From Brachypterus glaber (lineage: Eukaryota > Arthropoda > Insecta > Coleoptera > Kateretidae), in the NCBI GenBank assembly GCA_958510825.1, contig OY294051.1:35340393-35404392 (forward strand): a stretch of DNA of 64,000 nucleotides. Direction: 5' to 3'. Position numbers and translations under genes: made by a program. Under the pieces are notes generated by a model. That model had not been told where the DNA came from and did no database searches. It was given only the letters and a program-made list of their open reading frames with translations. This document shows positions 45,048 to 57,775 of this stretch, piece after piece. Every line of letters starts with the position of its first letter. Position 1 is the stretch's first letter.

Positions 45048-45125
45048 TAATGAAAAAATCTTGCTGTTAAGAACACTATTAAGTTTTTTTATTAAAGTGT
45101 TCTTAACAGCAAGATTTTTTCATTA
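45048..45125. repeat. Near-perfect 78-base hairpin
   Basis: Arms TAATGAAAAAATCTTGCTGT... and ...ACAGCAAGATTTTTTCATTA pair over about 30 bases, with an inner TTAA-bounded loop of about 15 bases. Too short for a normal MITE with an interior; could be an extreme MITE or a snap-back duplication. Confidence 0.75.
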
Positions 45126-46706
45126 CTTTTTTTAGTCTAAAATATAAATTTTTATACCCTCGACAAAAAAGTTGATGACTAAAAAAACGTATTTTACGCA
45201 TTTATAGAGGAGGATAAGGCTTATTTTTACGAAGTGTTACAAGCAAGGGGTAACAATTGAGTTACTTATTTAAAGTTAAACCACATGGGAAAAATATGTA
45301 TAAAAAAATACAGTTGTTTTTTATTGTTAATCTTTGCGTTTTATTTGCGAAATGTTTTTATGATTGTTCTTGGGAAAAACCAGTTGTGGAAACTAGAAAC
45401 TACCATTTTTGACAAAAGTCATTATTGTAGGTACATAAAAAAATGTTTGTTAAAATATCTATAAATATTTTTTGCAAACATTTTCTATAAAATACGGTAA
45501 GGATCAGAAATCTCCCTAAATTCAACCGTCCTGGGTTTGTCTCCCAATGAAATATACATTTAAATTAAGGGTTTTTACTATTCTTCTTCTTCTCTTTATT
45601 TTTGGCCTTTGCTTTTGTCAATTAGCCAGCTCGCTACTCTCTTTTGTTAATTTTTTTTGCAGATGGTTTGTCTGGTTGCTACCATACCATCGCTTTCTTT
45701 CGGCCTGGTCTTCTGTAAGACTTCTTGTGGGACCTCCCAATTCTGTTTAAATGTGCGTAGGAATAAGTAAATTTCTTCTATCATAACCTCAAAGACATGT
45801 GGATAACCCTAATCCAGATTCAACCACTAAATTACATCACATATACATCCCTTTCTTTTGGCCTGGTCTTTTGTAAGACTTCTTCTTCTCTTCATTAATT
45901 ATGACCCTTTGGTCATTTTTGGTCAGGTACAAGTGTTATCCTTGTTTTAAATAAATAAAATTTGTTCTATCATAATCTCAAAAACATGTGGATAACCTTA
46001 ATCCAGATTCATCCACTAAATTACATCACATATACTAGCATTCCATTGTAGAATCAAAATCAATAGTTGTACCGATTGTAGATTTAATAATATTTTCTTA
46101 ACAAACACATTTTTACATAAATTACTTGATACATTTGGCGCGAAAAACATACGCCATTTTTAAATGTCACCTTAGATGTATAACACTACCACCTTCGCGT
46201 CGCCCACGCGAGCGAATGGGTTTTTACTATCAATTACAAATAAACATCGGTTAGTTAGATTATTAACCGACAGATAGATAAACAGGACAATTTTTTTTAT
46301 CTACGAAGTCTATTTTCATCAGGACATGAAGTTTATAAATCTCCTAGGATTATTTTACAAATCCTCTAGGATTAACGTTAATTTCTCACTTGTTGATATG
46401 TTGATCCTTTATAAAGCTATGTACATTAAACAAATTAAATCATTAAAGGTTATTTTACCCAAAAATTAACACGAAACTAAGATTTGAGAAATAAATTGTC
46501 AGATTTATTTGTAACATTTTATTTTATTTGTTAAATTCTTAGTTAGTTTAGTGTTAACTATTGGGTAAACCAGCCTTACACTGATAAAAAATATGTAAAA
46601 ACTGTTGCCAACGTCAAGTTTTGTGAAGACTTTAAAAATTACATAATTTTTCATCTTAAAATACATAATATTATATTATTAATATTTTATGCAAAACTGA
46701 AAAATA
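45126..46706. other. Gene-free stretch with a local duplication
   Basis: Two related segments near 45690-45840 and 45845-46035 share TCTTTCTTTTGGCCTGGTCT-like and ACATGTGGATAACC words (tandem-type duplication of about 190 bases, diverged). No gene recognised. Confidence 0.4.
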
Positions 46707-46886
46707 TATAGTATATTCAACTTCAAGGTTCAGTAGAGGTGAATAAAAGAATGGCGCGGGGTTTCATTGGTTAAAACACTTGAATGTTGCGAGAGTAGGG
46801 ATTTAGAAAATTAAACAGGTCAGTACGTGAATAATAAGTAATACTTGAATGTTCCCTTACTGCATTTTGAAGTTGAATATACTATA
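46707..46886. mobile_element. 180-base MITE with perfect 20-base inverted ends
   Basis: TATAGTATATTCAACTTCAA on the left and its exact complement at the right end. The interior is non-coding; CACTTGAATGTT and ACTTGAATGTTCCCTTA also resemble an end of the element at 61027-61121. Confidence 0.8.
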
Positions 46887-47615
46887 GTAATAAGTTATGT
46901 AAAGATACATCATATATTATGTAATTAAATTTAAAAAATACAGCAATAAGTTTTGTGAAATTTTAAATAACTTAAAATGGGAATTGTGTGATTTCTCTCT
47001 GTGTGAATTGTGCATGAAAAAAGTATATGCTATATGCATAAATAAGCTTTAAAAGTGACTAATATTTTTTTAAATTAGCCTATTTGGTATTTAAAGTTAA
47101 TATTATACATTCTAAAAAATGTAAATTTACTTTAATGCAACTTTCAAGTACTTGTTATTTGCAAAAATATTATAAAACTCTTTTCAGTATTCATTTAAAG
47201 GGTAACTACAGTCAGTAGGGCATACAAATAGGGAGAAACCCAAAACAATATATAAGATTTTTTTTTAACGTAAAAACAAGTTTTTTCTATAAACGCCTTA
47301 TAAGTTTTTCTGGTTATTGAAAAGAAGGACAAAATATTTTCATTCAAAAAAAAAAGGTGTATCAATTTTTGAAAGAAATAAAAATCAAATCAAATAAATT
47401 AAAATTTCAGAAGAAATTGTTTGACAATATTTTTAATTATTTAATTTAATTTAATTTAATATTATTTATTTAAATTATTTGTATATGGAAAGCGCATATC
47501 ATGAAAGGCAAATTATTTTCACTGTTTATTTTAATTAAGATAAGTTTAACATATTATATGAATGCATATGAGAAAAATTTAAAATTCAGTCAGAGCAGTA
47601 TGATTTAAATGTGGT

Positions 47616-48462
47616 CTGGGTATCTATTCTTGGGATCGAGAGAACGTGAACAATTTTCGTAGGAAGGGAACTGATCACATCATATCAAAGTTCCCCAAAG
47701 TTAAAAAATGCTATTCTTGAAGAGCAGGGAGCGTGATGGGATCTCTGCAGCCGGCTGCAGCGTTGCCAAGTATTTTAGCGGATTTTAACCAATCAGATTA
47801 TGCGACACGAGTTTGCAAGCAGCTTGTGACAAGCTGTCATTAATTTCCTTTTTTTGTACACAAGTGCTGAGGTTTAAATATTTTTTTAATTAATATATAG
47901 AAGTATAATATATTATTAGTAAGAAATGACTGAAAATAAAACCAGAAAAAGATCTGCGCCAACTAGCAGTCAGCAAAAAAAAATCCTTCTAAATTTTATT
48001 CAAGACAACCCGCTTGTGAATAGTGAAACAGGACGCAAGAAAGGCGTGGCAAGATATAACTGCCACTTTAAACAGTGTTCCCAAAAGGGCAACAGCCCCC
48101 ACAATTTCCAAATCATCCATCGTTATATTATTATTATCATAATATGTATAATAATTTATAAATATAAAAAATCTTTTATTAATTACGATTAACTATTATA
48201 AAACAAAACGGTATTCAAATTAACAACACAAAACCAAAGCAAAAATAGGGTTATGTTCGAATGCGCGCGACTAACTTATATGTCAAACTTTCCGTGAACG
48301 ACCGCTTCTCACGATCCCGAGTAGTAGAAGTAAAGTTCCTCAATTTTCGTGCGAAGTGAAGTTCAAGAAAAACTAATTTTGCGTTTCGAGAGAAAGAATA
48401 TGCAACCCACACTACCTTTCTCCCGGGAATGCGTTCTCTCGAGCCCGAGAATACATACCCTG
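47616..48462. mobile_element. TIR element carrying a Myb/SANT-like frame
   Basis: Left end CTGGGTATCTATTCTTGGGA then TCGAGAGAAC; the right end is the inverse, GTTCTCTCGA then GCCCGAGAATACATACCCTG (26 of 30 matching by eye). It encloses the reading frame 47926-48192. Myb/SANT-like proteins are the second gene of PIF/Harbinger elements, so an internally deleted relative is possible, but I see no clear three-base target duplication. Confidence 0.55.
47926..48192 (+). pseudogene. Truncated Myb/SANT-like DNA-binding protein fragment
   Basis: 88 codons from ATG 47926. The first ~45 residues (RKRSAPTSSQQKKILLNFI, then NPLV...GRKKG) resemble the N-terminal helix region of insect Myb/SANT-like or zeste-like regulatory proteins found in transposons and domesticated genes. 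After about residue 60 it becomes low-complexity Ile/Tyr/Lys, as if reading out of a truncated exon. No tryptophan repeat typical of a complete domain is present. Its position inside inverted repeats supports a transposon origin. The family call is tentative. Confidence 0.4.
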
Positions 48463-50875
48463 GAGTTTCTATTACATTTATGATATGTTTTTTAATGTTT
48501 TTAACACTTATTTATTAACTTTATCAAATGAAAAAAAAACATTATATATATATAGTCGCTTTGGCTGACAATGCCAGCCCTGTAGATGAAATAAAAATTT
48601 CGAAACGCTTGGCAGATATTTACACGTTTTTTCAATAAAACTATACCTAAATACAAAAAATATTGCTTATTCTTATATACGGTATACAAGTCAAAAAAAA
48701 AATCCTTTATTGTTTTTATACAAAGTTCTCCATTTATTTCAAACAAACGTCGCATTCCGTTAATTAACACCACATATGCACATTCAACGTGCATAGTTTG
48801 ATATCCATGTAATTACAATTCATGCTCTGTGTATTAGAGCCGGGAACTGCCTCGGGACATCCCAGAGGAACGCAGGGAATTAAGGGGAAGACGCGGAGAG
48901 GCCAAAAGGCGTTTGTTTGTAAGGGACTGCTTTGTATGGATAAGATAATCTAAAGGTTTCTTACATACATTCTGATAAATGCAATTTACTTGACGTTTTT
49001 TTGTTCTTTATTTGTATTAAACATTTTACTTTATATCTTAAACATATTATCTTAATTTTCTTTTTTTGTTTTAATGAAATTCAAATATTGCAACTTATGT
49101 GCGTTTTTGATATGAAAAGCATAACTATATGTGACCCTGCACAAAGGAACCCAGTTGGCGTGTCATATTTAAATAAATTTCAAATTAAAAATCAAAAATA
49201 AATTTTTGAAATAAAAAAACGTTTGTAACTAACGTTTGATTCTAACGTTAAAAAGCGGGACATTTGCTCATATTTTATAACGTACTTTTATACAGTTTTC
49301 TAACATTAGAAAAACGTTGTTCTAACGTTAAATTTGTACTAGGGTTAGCTTTTCAAAAAATATATTTTACAATGTAACAAAATAACTTTAGTAATGATTC
49401 TATACAATAATTTTAAACTTTTTTAAAAATATTTTTAATCGTTCAAACTTGTTGATTTATGAAGCGACAAGAAGTAGTTCTGAAAGTTCTGAAAGACTGT
49501 TTTTAGTCTTTAGGGAGTTTATCTACTTTAACCAAGATTTATTAAATGTTATCTGCGATTGTAAGCTACATTAAAAGCGTTATTTTGCCGTTATAACAGC
49601 AAAATATACAAAATATAACTAAAATATCAAAACTTCTTTAAAGAAAGGTTAAGCTGGATTTATAGGCTGTTATTTATATAAATTAATGGAGTTTTGGGAT
49701 AACAATTACCGTTAAAAGCTAATTACATCGGCACTTAGTGCAGTCGAAATCAGTAAAAAATTTTTTTGCGTCCGTCTATCTGTCTGTCTGTCTGGGTGTA
49801 AACTTCATTTCTACATGAGATATCGACTTGCGGCTTTTTGCATATTGTTTCTTATCGTATTCCGAAGAGCTGATTAGATTTTGGAGGTAAACGATTGGGG
49901 GTAAGCGGGTAAAAATAGGGTAAAACTCCTATTTTTACCGTTTTTTGTTTATAATTAAGGCAATTATTATTGTATTTGGTTAATTTAGCACTTATATAAA
50001 AGATAATTTTAAATTGGTCAAAAAATGTTATAAACAACGTTTTCCTAAAACGCATTGTTCTCGAGATATTGGCGTTTAAAGCAGTAAAAGGTTTTTTTAG
50101 CATATCTCACATATTTATAACCCCATTTCAAATAATTATATTTTAAATAAAAGCTCTTTTTAAGCCCTATAAAAAAGGTTATATACCGTTTTTTGCTACA
50201 ATATAATGTTTTAAAGATACAGAATTTAAAATCAAACACAAGACCTAGCTTGAAATTTGCAAACTAAATGGCTCTAGTGTACAATAGTGCCGATGTTTTG
50301 ACAGGGTGCTTGCAACGTTTCATCTAGTTTTAACTTTGCATTTAAGAATTGTGTGTACTACACGAGTACTACCTTTACTATACAGGGTGTCTCATAATTA
50401 TTGTGACAAACTGATAGGGGTTGTAGAGGGTATCAAAATAAGCAAGTTCGCCTTATAAACCCCTTTCCAGAAATTTGCCGTTTGGGCTCCAGGAAAAAAA
50501 AGAAAAATAGCAATTTTTACTAGTTTATTGATACAGCTTACAAAAATTGCTTAAAATGTCTTCCACGTCCTTCAATATATGTGTATACACAGCTGGGCAC
50601 GATAGTTCATTGATCGCCTGACTCTGCCGAATATTCCCTGTGTATTCTTAAAATAAAAGTACACTTAGAATAAGGTAAGTAAGTATACATAAAACTTTTT
50701 TTTAAGATCATCACTATTAACTCCAATGTACCTAAATGCTCAATCATATCTGCAAAATACTAAAACGTACCTGAATGGTAACTAAAAACACTAAAATATA
50801 AACTGAAAATACTCCCAAGAAAATATACTTTATAATCTAAGGGAATAATTTTATTTTGATGCTTTGATTGTCTTA
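48463..50875. other. Gene-free stretch with repeat fragments
   Basis: Contains an end of the CCCTAGTAGAAA family (49222-49347), a GTCTGTCTGTCTG tract at 49770-49795 and an element end ACAGGGTGTCTCATAATTAT at 50382. No domain was recognised in the reading frames here. Confidence 0.5.
49222..49347. mobile_element. Fragment of the CCCTAGTAGAAA element (right end)
   Basis: Nearly base-for-base match to 27174-27295 (GTTTGTAACTAACGTTTGAT, AAAAGCGGGACATTTGC), ending TTTGTACTAGGG. The left portion of the element is absent. Confidence 0.8.
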
Positions 50876-51022
50876 AAGGCATATCCAGAAGCTTGCATAA
50901 GAACATAAAACATAAGAATGCGATGCCGTGATTGGCTTACAAGATACGTGGCGGCTAATCAAGCCAATCACGGCATCGCATTGTTATGTTTTATGTTCTT
51001 ATGCGAGCTTGTGAATAGGCAC
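50876..51022. mobile_element. AGCTTGCATAAGAACATA MITE, copy 1
   Basis: About 147 bases that fold on themselves: AAGGCATATCCAGAAGCTTG, GCATAAGAACATAAAACATA and ATGCGATGCCGTGATTGGC are all mirrored in the right half. Related copies at 60365-60512 (complete) and 52129-52207 (left half). Confidence 0.82.
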
Positions 51023-52128
51023 TAAGCAGTTGCCAATCAAAATCCAATTGTGTTACATTTAAATACATGTAAGACAATAAAAATGTACGGCCATCTGCCT
51101 CATATTTCAATCTTAAAATAAAAATGGTACATCTTTTATGGCTACTTTATAACACACAGGATGATTCAGATAGAGGGTTTAAAATTACAAGATTGAATTA
51201 TCGAAAATTTAGAAAATCTTCCAAAATAAGTTTAGCTTACAATACAATATAAGTGGGGTTGTGAGGCATGGTACTGCCTTTCAAGTCACTGCGAGCAATG
51301 AAATCTATTGTGAATCCCCTTTGCAATTTAGTCCACATCAAACTTTAGGCTTTCAAAGAAGCCTAAGAGTTTTTGAGGGCTACTTGGGATATATCCGTTG
51401 GCATGTTCATAAGATTAGTGCCTTTAAAGCTGCTTGGCTATCCGAGAATATGCATATTTTTTGCCCTCTTTTGCCCTTATTCAGGCATTCTTGAGCACAA
51501 ATTTATATGGCGTATGTTTCCGCCTGGTAAATTTATTGCTTTCCTAGTTTGTTTCTTTTTTTAAGATCTCTTTCGAATGTTGTCCAAGTTCATGCCATAA
51601 ATAGTGGTCGGATCAAGGTAATAATTTACTAGGGGTCTCAAAAACAAAAACACAATTTAAAAAATTGATTTTTTTAGATCAAAAAATTATTTTTCATTTC
51701 GAAAAAAAAAATATTTTTTTAAACAAAAAACAAGTTTTAAAATTATCAATTTTATTTTCCCTGAGGAAAGTCTTGCGTTAGCAAAAAAATAAACAATCGT
51801 TATTGCTTTTTTACGTTTTTTAACCTTTTATATCCAAAAAATATGATTTCCGTAAAAAAAAAAAAAAATCTGTCTGACGGTCTGTCTGTCGGTTTGTAGG
51901 TCTATCTGCCTGTCTGTCTGTCCGAGAAATTTATGACCACGATATCTTAAGAACGCTTCGAGCAAAACACTTCAAATTTGGACCATAAATTTTTTGAAAT
52001 TTTTTTAGTTTTTGATTTTAATGAAGTTAGATTATTTTGTTGGCAGCAGTTTTTTTAATGTATTGTAATAATATATATTGTATATACAATCTAAGAGAGT
52101 TATTTTATTTTGCTGTTTTGATTGCCTT
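51023..52128. other. Gene-free stretch
   Basis: A less AT-rich patch at 51230-51500 contains an open frame (51261-51494) without recognisable domain. A GTCTGTC module lies at 51875-52000. Confidence 0.45.
51875..52000. repeat. GTCTGTC-type module, copy 2
   Basis: GTCTGTCTGTC tracts followed by CCGAGAAATTTATGACCACG, ATATCTTAAGAACGCTTCGA and CTTCAAATTTGG, in the same order as 36355-36480. An upstream GTCTTGCGTTAGCAAAAAAA is also seen at 33170-33195 and 62895-62915. Confidence 0.5.
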
Positions 52129-52207
52129 AAGGCCTATTCAGAAGCTTGCATAAGAACATAAAACATAAGAATGCGATGTCTTGATTGGCGTACAAGATAC
52201 ATGGCGG
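52129..52207. mobile_element. AGCTTGCATAAGAACATA MITE, left half only
   Basis: AAGGCCTATTCAGAAGCTTG through GTACAAGATACATGGCGG matches the left half of 50876-51022; the right half is missing. Upstream flanks (CTAAG..GTTATTTTATTTTG..TTTTGATTG) also resemble those of copy 1, so the repeat unit may be larger than the hairpin. Confidence 0.75.
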
Positions 52208-52534
52208 TTAACTGATTATTTATTAAAGTACCCTATATTAAATGGTAATTTTTTGATATATTAAAAGGTTATAAAAATGTCGGAAAACCAACAGGTTGCT
52301 ATAATAAATAACCCATGTATACTTCAAAATGTGAGAAAAATCGACAAATCACAAGTTTAATATATATTTATTCAACTTCTCATGACAAAACAGTAAAAAT
52401 GGTGTTTGAGAATCATTTTAAAACAAAATCACTTCATAAATCTTCAAACCTGAATTATGGCTCAGATTAGTTTCTTTGTCAATGACAAAAGTTAATCAGT
52501 TTCTTTAATAACCAAATTAAAAAACAATAACTTT

Positions 52535-52800
52535 CCCTAGTAGAAATTTAACGTTGGAATAACATCTTTCTAAAAAAAACTATATAATCTAACTTTCGGA
52601 GGGGGCGTGGCCAACTAGGAAATTTCTACCTGCATTATAAAATGGTAGCTGGAGATAAATTTATTCATATAAATAAATCTTAATATATTTTAACAATCAT
52701 AATATTTTTAAATATAATTTTGTTACATTTATTTATAAAATAGTCTTTTTTTTAGGTGGCCCTAAATATTTTTCGTGTAGTATCCTGTTATATATAATAT
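52535..52800. mobile_element. Inverted fragment of the CCCTAGTAGAAA element
   Basis: Starts CCCTAGTAGAAATTTAACGT and continues through GGAGGGGGCGTGGCCAACTA and GGTGGCCCTAAATATTTTTC. This is the reverse complement of about 26940-27295 with an internal deletion. Confidence 0.78.
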
Positions 52801-55800
52801 TTCCACTCAAAGTAGGAAATATCTGCAACTTTAAGCAAACCATCCAACTAAAAAAAAAATACTACCTTTATACTTATTTTATTACCAGAGCGTATAAAGC
52901 TGCAATACATTTGTCAAAAAAAAAAGCCCAAACAAAAAATGTTTAAAAAAAAGCTACCCTTTCTAGCTTAACATTTTTAAATCCCCATATCTCAGAAAAT
53001 AACAGTATTTTACAAATGCAATTAAAAATTATTTGTAGATAATTTAAAATACTCTTTTATTTTTGTGAACTTTTGATTAATATTAATCGACTTAAAAATG
53101 TTAATTTCCCCCTTTGCAAAGGGGGTCATGACCCCCTTATTTTAAGTCAATTTTAACTATATTTCACGTAAATTAAAAGATGCTAAATCGTTTGGTTTCT
53201 TTTTATGACATTTTTAGGCGTTAACAGGTACAGCCAGCCGCGGATCCAAGGGAAGGCAATAGGGGCAATTACCCCCCCCCCAGAGTCAAGCAAAACCAAT
53301 GTGATATTATTTTATATTTTTTTTCAAGACAGATAGCATTCAAATGCAAATATTACATGGATAATGAACTAAAATTTTATCAATTTTTTTAATTTAGAAC
53401 AAATTTTCTAAAATATAGGTAAAATCGAACAGAAATTACCCCTCCCCGGCAGTAATAATTTTTTTTTAAATAAACATTACGGACAAACAGATAGGCCACA
53501 GACAGAAAAATCTAGTTAAATATATGAGTTGGTAATATTAATAATATGCAAAGTGCAATCCGTTCCAATCCTATCCAATTCCAGTATGGCTTTTCCCTTT
53601 GGGTAGCTGGCCAGATCGATCTAGTACAATTTTCGGCCGACGAAAAACCGTCTCACTATATAGTGATGTTTGCGCAGACGCCAATTTATAAAAAAATTAT
53701 CTTTAAAATTTATAACAAAATTGACTTTACATGTTCAACAGTTCCACGTTAAAATTTAACATCACAAAATAAAAAACATAAATATTCACGATTCACTTAA
53801 AACTTTACTATCGAAGTAATATTTTCACGAAACAACATAAAATAAAATAAATCAAGTACTGTGCATATCTAAGCTTGCAGGCTGATGCTAGAGTAAATCC
53901 GCCAAAGCGGTCACATCCGTCCCTTACAAAGACCACGCTGCGACTCGAATATGCAAAGTCGTATGTCTTTACAGGTAATAAAATTACACTACCTCTATCC
54001 TGGCTTTTGGTACAATTAGTCTACAGATATAAATTATTTAAACATATATGGCAAACTGCAATGGAGCTCTCTACAACTAGAATTATGAAACAAAAGACGT
54101 CTACCCTATCTCTATCCCATTTGTGCTACACTTTCCAGCCAACCAAATAAATACTGTATTTGTTTTTCATACAACAAATACAGTATTTATTTGGTTGGCC
54201 GGAAAGTGTAGCACTGAGCGGCACGAACGACCATAGCTAATGTGAATCTGTAGAATAAGATAATTCTACTAAAATTTAGATGGCGCCAGTAATTTCTTTA
54301 ATAAAAATAATATAGTTACACTTTTGGCCCGGCCAAGTAAATATTGTATTTGTTTGGTTGAGTGGAAGTGGGAGTGTATGTATGTCTACTATCCTTTTTG
54401 GGTAGAACTTTTGTCCCTGTCTAATCTAACGGGAAAAATCGCCATTAAGTCACAAAACAAAACTAGTTACAATTAATGATGAAATATGCCAACTCAACGT
54501 TAATAGCTATTTTCCTAACAAGTGCGGAAAGAGGCCCTTTTCCGCAATAGATTGCATTTGCCTGAACGATGCGTAGCGGAGTTCAGGAAAACAATTGAGT
54601 GCGGAACAGCCTCTTTACTCATGCGTTAGGAACAATACTTTTCCTACTAGCAGGGTTAAAATAAAATACTCTTTATATTTTAACAAATTAATCGAAATAA
54701 AGCACGCATATGCGTGAGGAAAGAGTGATCTTTCCTCATGCTCGTAGGAAAATTACTAAACAACCGTAAAGATATCTAATGCTATGCATTTCGTTATACT
54801 ATTCACAGTAAATGGTATAGTTGTTGCATTTTCCAAAATAAAAAAAAAAAATAAATAAAAAAATTTTTGCGAAAAACGAAAAATGTTTGAAAAATAAAAA
54901 AAATAAAAATAGATCTTTTTTAAACAACAATTTTTTTTAATAAAATAAAATAAATATAAAAAAATCAAAAAAAAAATCAATTTCAATATTTTTTTTTATT
55001 TTCGTTCTGCAAAAAACGAAAAATTAAAAAAAAAATAAAAAAACTTTTTTGTTTTTGGAGGGATTACTTTCAAAATTTCAGAATTGATCCTTATAATAAA
55101 AGTATTTTTTTCTGCTTTTTTCTATTTTTTTAAAAGTTTAACCCCCCATATTTTTTTTGTTTTTGAGGGGATTACTTTCAAAAACAATAAGTTTAAATGG
55201 GTCCTACACTCCCTCATTAGTATCAAAAACACCAAACAGGCGCAACAACTGACCTAAACCAAAGAGTTAGGTTATGTTATGTCGGACGTATAAATAGCCA
55301 GTTCACATAGAACAGGCTATTTGTACGTCCGACGTACACGAAGCTAAGTGTACGTCCTAATTTTTTGTTGATTTCTAGAGTTTTTTAAGATTTTAAGGTA
55401 TTTTTTTCATCAGAATTGTATTCTCCCCTTTTATATGGGGGGCTTCGCCGTTTCATCAAACAAAAAGTGTTTAAACATTTTAAAGTGTAAAATCTTTCAG
55501 TAAATATATGTTCTTTTGTTCTTATATGAAAAAGTTATCCCTAGTGTTTTTCTACTTTCCATAAACTGAAGTGTAGTCCTCGAAGCTTTAAGTATCACTT
55601 GCGTTTAGGGTCCTTGAAGGATATTTATAGATGCTTGTTTTAGAAGAAATAAATATGGACTTGGTTTACTTTAAAAGTAATCACTCCAGTTATTAAAAAT
55701 AAATAATAAATATTTTCTTCTATATTGTGTAAACTTGATAAATACCGTGTTTTATACGAAAATGTTTGCGTTTAATTTGTAAATTAATTTGATCTATAGA

Positions 55801-56299
55801 CTGTGAAATAAATTTATTACCTACAAAAACATGCATGTTTAATATTTGATTAATTTATTAATCAGATATGCCAATTAAAATTTATTTTAAATTTCGTAAA
55901 ATTGTTTTAGGCTCAAAGTGCACTCGAGGGGAGTGTTAATTTATTTTTTTAAATTATTTAACGACAATAATAAACAATGATAAGTATTAATATTTCACGA
56001 AAAAACTGGTGCTAAAAATAAACAGTGTATGTGTGTGTGTTTTTTTTTTAATAGAAAAGCCAGAGACTAAATAAATGGTCATTTTTTTTTTGTTTGTGTG
56101 GCTGTGTTATTGGTTTAACTGTAAACTAGCTGTTTCTTTTTTTGTGAGCAACGAAAGTTAAACAAATCAAAAGACACTTCCTTAAATTAATTAGAACCAG
56201 AGTTTTCAGTTATCTTTTAACGGCTTCGGCCTGATGCCAAATTCAATTATTTCCCTCGATATAACTGGAAAACAGAAGAAACACGATAAAAATAACGCT
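52801..56299. other. Gene-free stretch with small inverted repeats
   Basis: Includes a C run at 53272-53281, an inverted repeat 54123-54214, A/T-homopolymer-rich sequence at 54830-55180, and CGGACGTATAAATAGCC / GGCTATTTGTACGTCCG at 55285-55333. Frames at 53546-53752 and 53875-54150 lack recognisable domains. Confidence 0.45.
54123..54214. repeat. 92-base inverted repeat
   Basis: GTGCTACACTTTCCAGCCAA and its inverse TTGGCCGGAAAGTGTAGCAC, extended by AATAAATACTGTATTTG / CAAATACAGTATTTATT, with a 10-base loop. A third related arm (GGCCAAGTAAATATTGTATT) lies at 54330-54350. Confidence 0.75.
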
Positions 56300-57775
56300 A
56301 AAAATAACGCTAATAACGCTAAAAGTCAAGAGTTTGTACACACAGAGAAAAAATATTATAATTTACTACAGACACGGCGTAAAAATTACGCATCCCTTTA
56401 AACAATTTAAAAGTCGAACAACATTTTTAAAATGTTGACTTATTTTTCGTTAAATGTCATTAAAGTCATTTGTGGCAGAGAAATGAAATATTTTAACGTT
56501 AAAAAATATACATCTTTGACACATTTTTAAGTTCAGAATTATACTGCGTCCTTCATTGAATATATATCTTAAAAATCTTTACAGATTCAAAATAATACTG
56601 CATCCCACACCAAGTATATTCAACTTTGAAATATTTTCAAACTTAGAATAATCCTGTACCCAATATATTATACATCTTTAAAATCTTTTCAAACTCAGAA
56701 TAATATTGCGTTCTAACCAGAATATACAGATTTAAAATCTTTTCAAGCTCAAAACATTACTGCGTCCATCATAGTATAATTTCGGAGGTGCTCTGCGATA
56801 AAATTACTATTTACCGTACAAACTATTTCATTCTTTTGCGGGAAATTAAGTGAGGTCGTATGGGATAATCACAGTGTAAGGGTGTGGTTTTCTTCAAGTT
56901 AGCAAGTAAGTATTATTTAAATATTATAAAAACTATATTATTTAATTTTTATAACAAGTATGGTTACGTTTTAGACTGAAGGCATATGAAAAATAAAACA
57001 TAATAATATTATGTTTTATTTTTACATATTATGTAATAATATTTACAGTATTATTAATTTGAGCCATTTCGCCTTAATGACTATTTATATCGATATAGCA
57101 GATAAGTATTATTTTAAACGCAATACCTTACCAGCGCATCTAGAAATAGGTGCGCCTGATAAGAACATTTTAATTTTATTTTCTGTTTTAGATTTAAATA
57201 GTCATTGAGGCGAAATGGCTCAAATTAATAATACTGTATATATACATACGCCTCAAATAAATTATAGATTCTATGTAATAATATGTTATAGATATTATCT
57301 ACTCTCTAACGGTTTGGCGGAAAGCATATGATAAAACGTATCTAAACGGTGTTTTTAAAATAGCCTCAATTATTTTAAGGGGTAATTCTACCTCAGAAAA
57401 TTAACAAAAAACTATGTCTAAAAACATTTTACCGATTATTTTGCATATATCACGTAAAAACAACTTGGCAACATCGCCGGATGCAGTATTGTTAGGGATT
57501 TGTAAAAAAATATACACTGCGGGCGCAGTATTGTTAGGAACTTTGAAAATAATATAATCCGGAAGCAGTAATGTTAGGAACTTGAAAGGACGTAGTAAGG
57601 TCTTAGCAGACCATGTATATTAACTTCTTTATTTACCAAATTAAAAATAATTTAGAAACAGTTCCTTACTATATTTTGTGCGATGATGAAATATACTCCA
57701 TTAGATTTGAGCTAACTAGCGTATTTCTGGAGGACGCAGTAAGGTTGGACTTTGGAAAGACGCAGCATTGTTAGC

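Noticed and set aside
51261..51494. 77-codon open frame in a less AT-rich patch.
   Set aside because: No domain, no splice context and an overlapping alternate frame of similar quality; probably transposon debris.
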